Positions 14,601-15,837 of a stretch of 15,837 nucleotides of DNA are shown piece after piece. The stretch is from an uncultured Lacinutrix sp. Its GTDB lineage: Bacteria; Bacteroidota; Bacteroidia; Flavobacteriales; Flavobacteriaceae. The position numbers were made by a program, and so were the translations under genes. The stretch covers positions 1 to 15,837 of the forward strand of contig CALGIH010000290.1 of the NCBI GenBank assembly GCA_937916035.1, read 5' to 3'. The notes under the pieces were generated by a model, which worked only from the letters and a program-made list of their open reading frames with translations, did no database searches and was not told the DNA's origin. How positions within the stretch are numbered: position 1 is the first letter of the stretch; every line of letters starts with the position of its first letter.

Positions 14601-15570
14601 TATTCATAACAATGACACCAATAGCACCAGCATTTTGTGCATTCTTAACCTTTGCTGTAAAATTACACGTCCCTCTTCTTATAAGTGCTATTTCACCAGT
14701 TACATCTGCTCCAAAAGTGTTACAGCCTTGAGTTGGGACTCCAGTTGCGTCATTTGCCAAAACAAGGTTTGCTGTAATGACTGAAGTAATTGTTGGCCCA
14801 AAATTAGTCGTAGGAACAGATAAATAATCTCCGGCTAAACCAGCTGGCGAGTTAATTGTAATATTTGAAGCTGACTCAAAAGTTATTGGTCCAGAAACTC
14901 CGCCTAAAACCTTTGACCATGTAGCTCCAGCATCTTCTGATTTCCATACACCATCACCATTGGCATCCCCTCCAGTATAAGATTCTCCTGTTCCAACATA
15001 AAAAATATTGAAGTTATTTGGATCATATATTATTGTTGAAACATTTAAATTATTTGGTAAATCAACTCTAGTCCAAACAGTACCTTCTTCTGAAATTTTT
15101 AAGTTCTTCCATAGTCCTCCACTAACTCCACCAGCAAATACCGTTTCGTTTGTTGTGTCGTTAGGGTCAAACATTATTGCTCTTGTACGTCCTCCAAGAT
15201 TGTCAGGCCCTCTTGAAACCCAATCGTTATCTAAACCATCACCAGGAATACGGCTTGATTCCATAAGGTGTATTTGATCTCTTATTTCAGGTAGATTTTC
15301 AAAAGTCGGTCTTCCTAAAACTGGATTCATTGTTAACTCATATTCTTCTTCAAAATATTTATTTGGTGGAAGTCCAGACGATTTACGCTCTTCTTTAGTT
15401 AATTTTAAAGTCTCTTTGAAAGGACTTTTTGATAAATTATCAGAATGGATTTTTACAATTTGATCATTTGTAAGAATTTCAGAATTTCTATTCTGATTTT
15501 TGTACAACAAGAAAAATGCAAAAAAGAACCCAAGCACAATGCTTGAACCTAATAGTAGATTTTTTTTCAT
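11602..15570 (-). CDS. T9SS-exported sortilin-like beta-propeller protein with inserted PA domain and TSP3 repeats
   Basis: A 1322-residue secreted protein. Order: N-terminal hydrophobic export segment (5-23); a propeller with Asp-box/BNR blades (about 118-960) with SEDAGATW (211-218), STDSGVNW (427-434), SSDAGNSW (583-590) and TNDGGTTW (873-880); a PA domain inserted after the first Asp-box blade (about 235-375, with Cys283 and Cys302 in GCNTF and RRGTCNF); three calcium-binding thrombospondin type 3 repeats (967-1074); two beta-rich regions (about 1080-1240); and a type A T9SS sorting domain (1244-1322: ASPNPVFNNLKI, FSNGIYFIKL, final KIIKK). The T9SS tail targets it to the surface or medium. 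The propeller resembles VPS10/sortilin; no sialidase catalytic residues or peptidase domain are seen, so binding is likelier than catalysis (inference). ATG at 15570; only a weak TATATTG is visible upstream. Confidence 0.9.
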   Translation of the reverse strand: MKKNLLLGSSIVLGFFFAFFLLYKNQNRNSEILTNDQIVKIHSDNLSKSPFKETLKLTKEERKSSGLPPNKYFEEEYELTMNPVLGRPTFENLPEIRDQIHLMESSRIPGDGLDNDWVSRGPDNLGGRTRAIMFDPNDTTNETVFAGGVSGGLWKNLKISEEGTVWTRVDLPNNLNVSTIIYDPNNFNIFYVGTGESYTGGDANGDGVWKSEDAGATWSKVLGGVSGPITFESASNITINSPAGLAGDYLSVPTTNFGPTITSVITANLVLANDATGVPTQGCNTFGADVTGEIALIRRGTCNFTAKVKNAQNAGAIGVIVMNNIDGTPIPMGGDDATITIPAVMISKTDGDLIEAALSSGTVNGSLNPSTGNFTGNLVPGIQFINDIKIKDNAGVSEIYVAVGETIYGAANATTYLGGTDIGLYKSTDSGVNWTELNMPLTVNGNKHEPNDIEIGADGKIWISTLASSIYGDGGGEIFSSTDGITFTNAFTVSGANRTQIAVSSQNAGTIYILAAISGGVTMQATTDGFATGTTNLALPNDADPGISPTDFTRGQAWYDLMLEVDPINDQKIYSGGIDLFKSSDAGNSWNQFTHWYGGFGFQYAHADQHAMTFAPNNANKVLFGNDGGVFFSLDGGANTDERNKGFITSQFYTVGVAPTTAFASGDYFVGGLQDNGTHLFESATPGINGSFEAYGGDGAYSFFDQDGTDQYFIRNYVYNNGVNLFNLATNTNVTLNNDSSNIGSFINPQALDSNLDILYSNYTSGANAAIRRYAGIKSTGTLVKTDLSDASLASRPTAFTVSPYTTASSTLLVGTVLGDILKIENAEGAPTWTNIETSNVIVGSISDVEFGATENNIFVTVHNYGVQSIWYTNDGGTTWSGKEGNLPDMPVKAILQSPLNPEEVIIGTELGVWYTTNFSSASPNWLPAFNGMTNAKVMDLDLRNDNAIYAATYGRGIFSGQFTLDPNGDEDGDGVLNGVDNCVNTANADQADIDGNGIGDACQDTDNDTILDINDNCVETANTNQADSDGNGIGDACQDTDNDTVFDSVDNCVDTPNTDQQDTNGNGIGDVCDTSYESPNNITLEVISETCEDQDNGEIIISVNETYVTYTATVAGSGVNLTQAITTTFSFTNLAVGAYTVCIAVDGRDYEQCFEVNVDAAVSLDAVFGLADNGEDDEVEITSININTGTPPFTVSFNNEVIRITNDNSFEVETNGSGLLEVKSAKACEGIMSKQLEGVELLKITASPNPVFNNLKIAFPNIQEDEILVQIFDINGKLLVNKMIGVQNSNYINVSFESFSNGIYFIKLNLNTPQTLKIIKK
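12349..12672 (-). repeat. Tandem thrombospondin type 3 repeats, 105-bp period
   Basis: Three in-frame copies of about 35 codons inside the T9SS protein (residues 967-1074). Each has the pattern DxDxDxxxDxxDNC, then Gln-x-Asp and GNGIGDxC. The second and third copies are nearly the same at DNA level around GACAAGCATCACCAATACC. The acidic and paired-Cys pattern is the calcium-binding TSP3 type. Confidence 0.85.
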
Positions 15571-15638
15571 TTTTTTTGTGCAATATAGTTTTTTATGTTT
15601 AATGTTTAAAAGCTAAATTGTTAAAATATCGCCTAAAT

Positions 15639-15667
15639 AAAAAAGCCCTACTAATTAAAGTAAGGTT
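15639..15667 (-). terminator. Intrinsic terminator of a minus-strand gene lying to the right
   Basis: Read on the minus strand, CCTTACT, loop TTAATT and AGTAGGG form a 7-bp stem with one G-U pair, followed by C and TTTTTT. The pair is a legal wobble only in the minus-strand RNA (C-A on the plus), which sets the orientation. It would end the transcript that enters from beyond 15837. Confidence 0.65.
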
Positions 15668-15680
15668 CTTGATATTATGG

Positions 15681-15701
15681 ATTCCGCATCAAGTGTGGAA
15701 T
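15681..15701 (-). repeat. Palindromic intergenic repeat downstream of the tandem gene tails
   Basis: ATTCCGCA (15681-15688), loop TCAAG and TGTGGAAT (15694-15701) form an 8-bp stem with one G-T pair. The flanks GG and GACAGAA fit the shape of the other copies (711, 3937, 4777, 8239). Strand is arbitrary. Confidence 0.5.
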
Positions 15702-15710
15702 GACAGAACT

Positions 15711-15837
15711 TTATTTATTCAATGCTTCCGCTCTATTATACATTTGAAAAATTCTATTAATTTTTCTAATTGTTCAAAGCTTCTGCTCTTTTGAATATTT
15801 GACTATGCTGTCGCTACGTCTAATTGTTCAAAGCTTC
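15711..15837 (-). repeat. Three tandem copies (54-55 bp) of a probable gene 3' end
   Basis: On the minus strand three successive segments end in nearly the same peptide and a stop: EALNN-stop (stop at 15822-15820), IFKRAEALNN-stop (15768-15766) and NRAEALNK-stop (15713-15711). The first two share the 19-base sequence TCTAATTGTTCAAAGCTTC (15765-15783 and 15819-15837, plus strand) and keep a 54-base period; the third is more diverged, 55 bases away and shifted in frame. The functional stop is probably that at 15820, with the other two being duplicated tails downstream. The array may extend past the right edge. Confidence 0.55.
15820..15837 (-). CDS. Possible 3' end of a gene beyond the right edge
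   Basis: Only 18 bases, read as Glu-Ala-Leu-Asn-Asn-stop on the minus strand, fall inside the window. The reading rests on the downstream copies with the same peptide and on the terminator at 15639-15667 that needs an upstream minus-strand gene. The Ala-Glu-Ala-Leu ending resembles the last helix of TPR proteins such as the one ending at 6810 (KKAEALINV), too little to name a family. Confidence 0.3.
   Translation of the reverse strand, partial: EALNN

Noticed and set aside
11924..15277. Short frames at 11924-12121 (+), 13386-13730 (-) and 15008-15277 (+)
   Set aside because: All lie within the continuous T9SS propeller gene and have no independent signal.
11602..15570. Sialidase annotation from the Asp boxes
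   Set aside because: Asp boxes occur in many propellers; no sialidase RIP motif or catalytic Arg triad/Tyr set could be identified.
15571..15600. Promoter for the T9SS propeller gene (TATATTG near 15585)
   Set aside because: One base short of TAnnTTTG and no TTG at the right distance; not strong enough to annotate.

Overview
The window comes from an AT-rich member of the Bacteroidota, almost certainly Flavobacteriaceae. The evidence is Bacteroidota-type promoters (TTG / TAnnTTTG) in place of -35/-10 boxes, few Shine-Dalgarno sequences, Bacteroidota-typical proteins (HU-CCDC81/SPOR, DUF4292, Gly/Asp-rich surface lipoprotein), and a 1322-residue exported protein with a type IX secretion (T9SS) type A C-terminal sorting domain. 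No tRNA, rRNA, CRISPR array, transposase or phage gene was seen.

Layout. (1) 1-2825: a truncated PlsC-type acyltransferase (minus) is transcribed divergently from trpS (plus) out of overlapping promoters. trpS converges on dprA (minus) with interlocked stop codons. (2) 2929-4752: three plus-strand genes follow: an inner-membrane HU-CCDC81/SPOR protein, an acyl-CoA thioesterase whose leader carries a small palindromic repeat, and a 69-residue basic lipoprotein. (3) 10159-4798, minus strand: a tightly packed envelope cluster holds a MOP/Wzx-type flippase, dut, a TPR protein, a DUF4292 lipoprotein and an EnvC-like murein-hydrolase activator. Most junctions overlap by 4-11 bases; dut and the TPR gene are separated by about 100 bases. 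The EnvC gene is broken by a one-base deletion near 5765; restoring that base gives a full-length 410-residue protein. (4) 10725-10213: a conserved-looking lipoprotein or secreted protein. (5) 15570-10886, minus strand: a two-gene operon ending in a strong 18-bp-stem terminator. It encodes a sortilin-like beta-propeller with an inserted protease-associated (PA) domain, thrombospondin type 3 repeats and a T9SS tail, then a two-domain FN3-like surface lipoprotein. (6) 15571-15837: a terminator, a palindromic repeat and three tandem copies of what looks like the 3' end of a gene lying beyond the right edge.

Much of the window is conserved chromosome with a strong envelope theme (phospholipid synthesis, glycan export, peptidoglycan remodelling, lipoproteins). 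The most accessory-looking part is the T9SS propeller/lipoprotein operon. The least explained signals are an interspersed family of short palindromes (five intergenic copies, two of them with compensatory stem changes and an identical loop), the frameshift in the EnvC gene, and the repeated gene tail at the right edge. Nothing seen amounts to a clearly new defence or mobile system.
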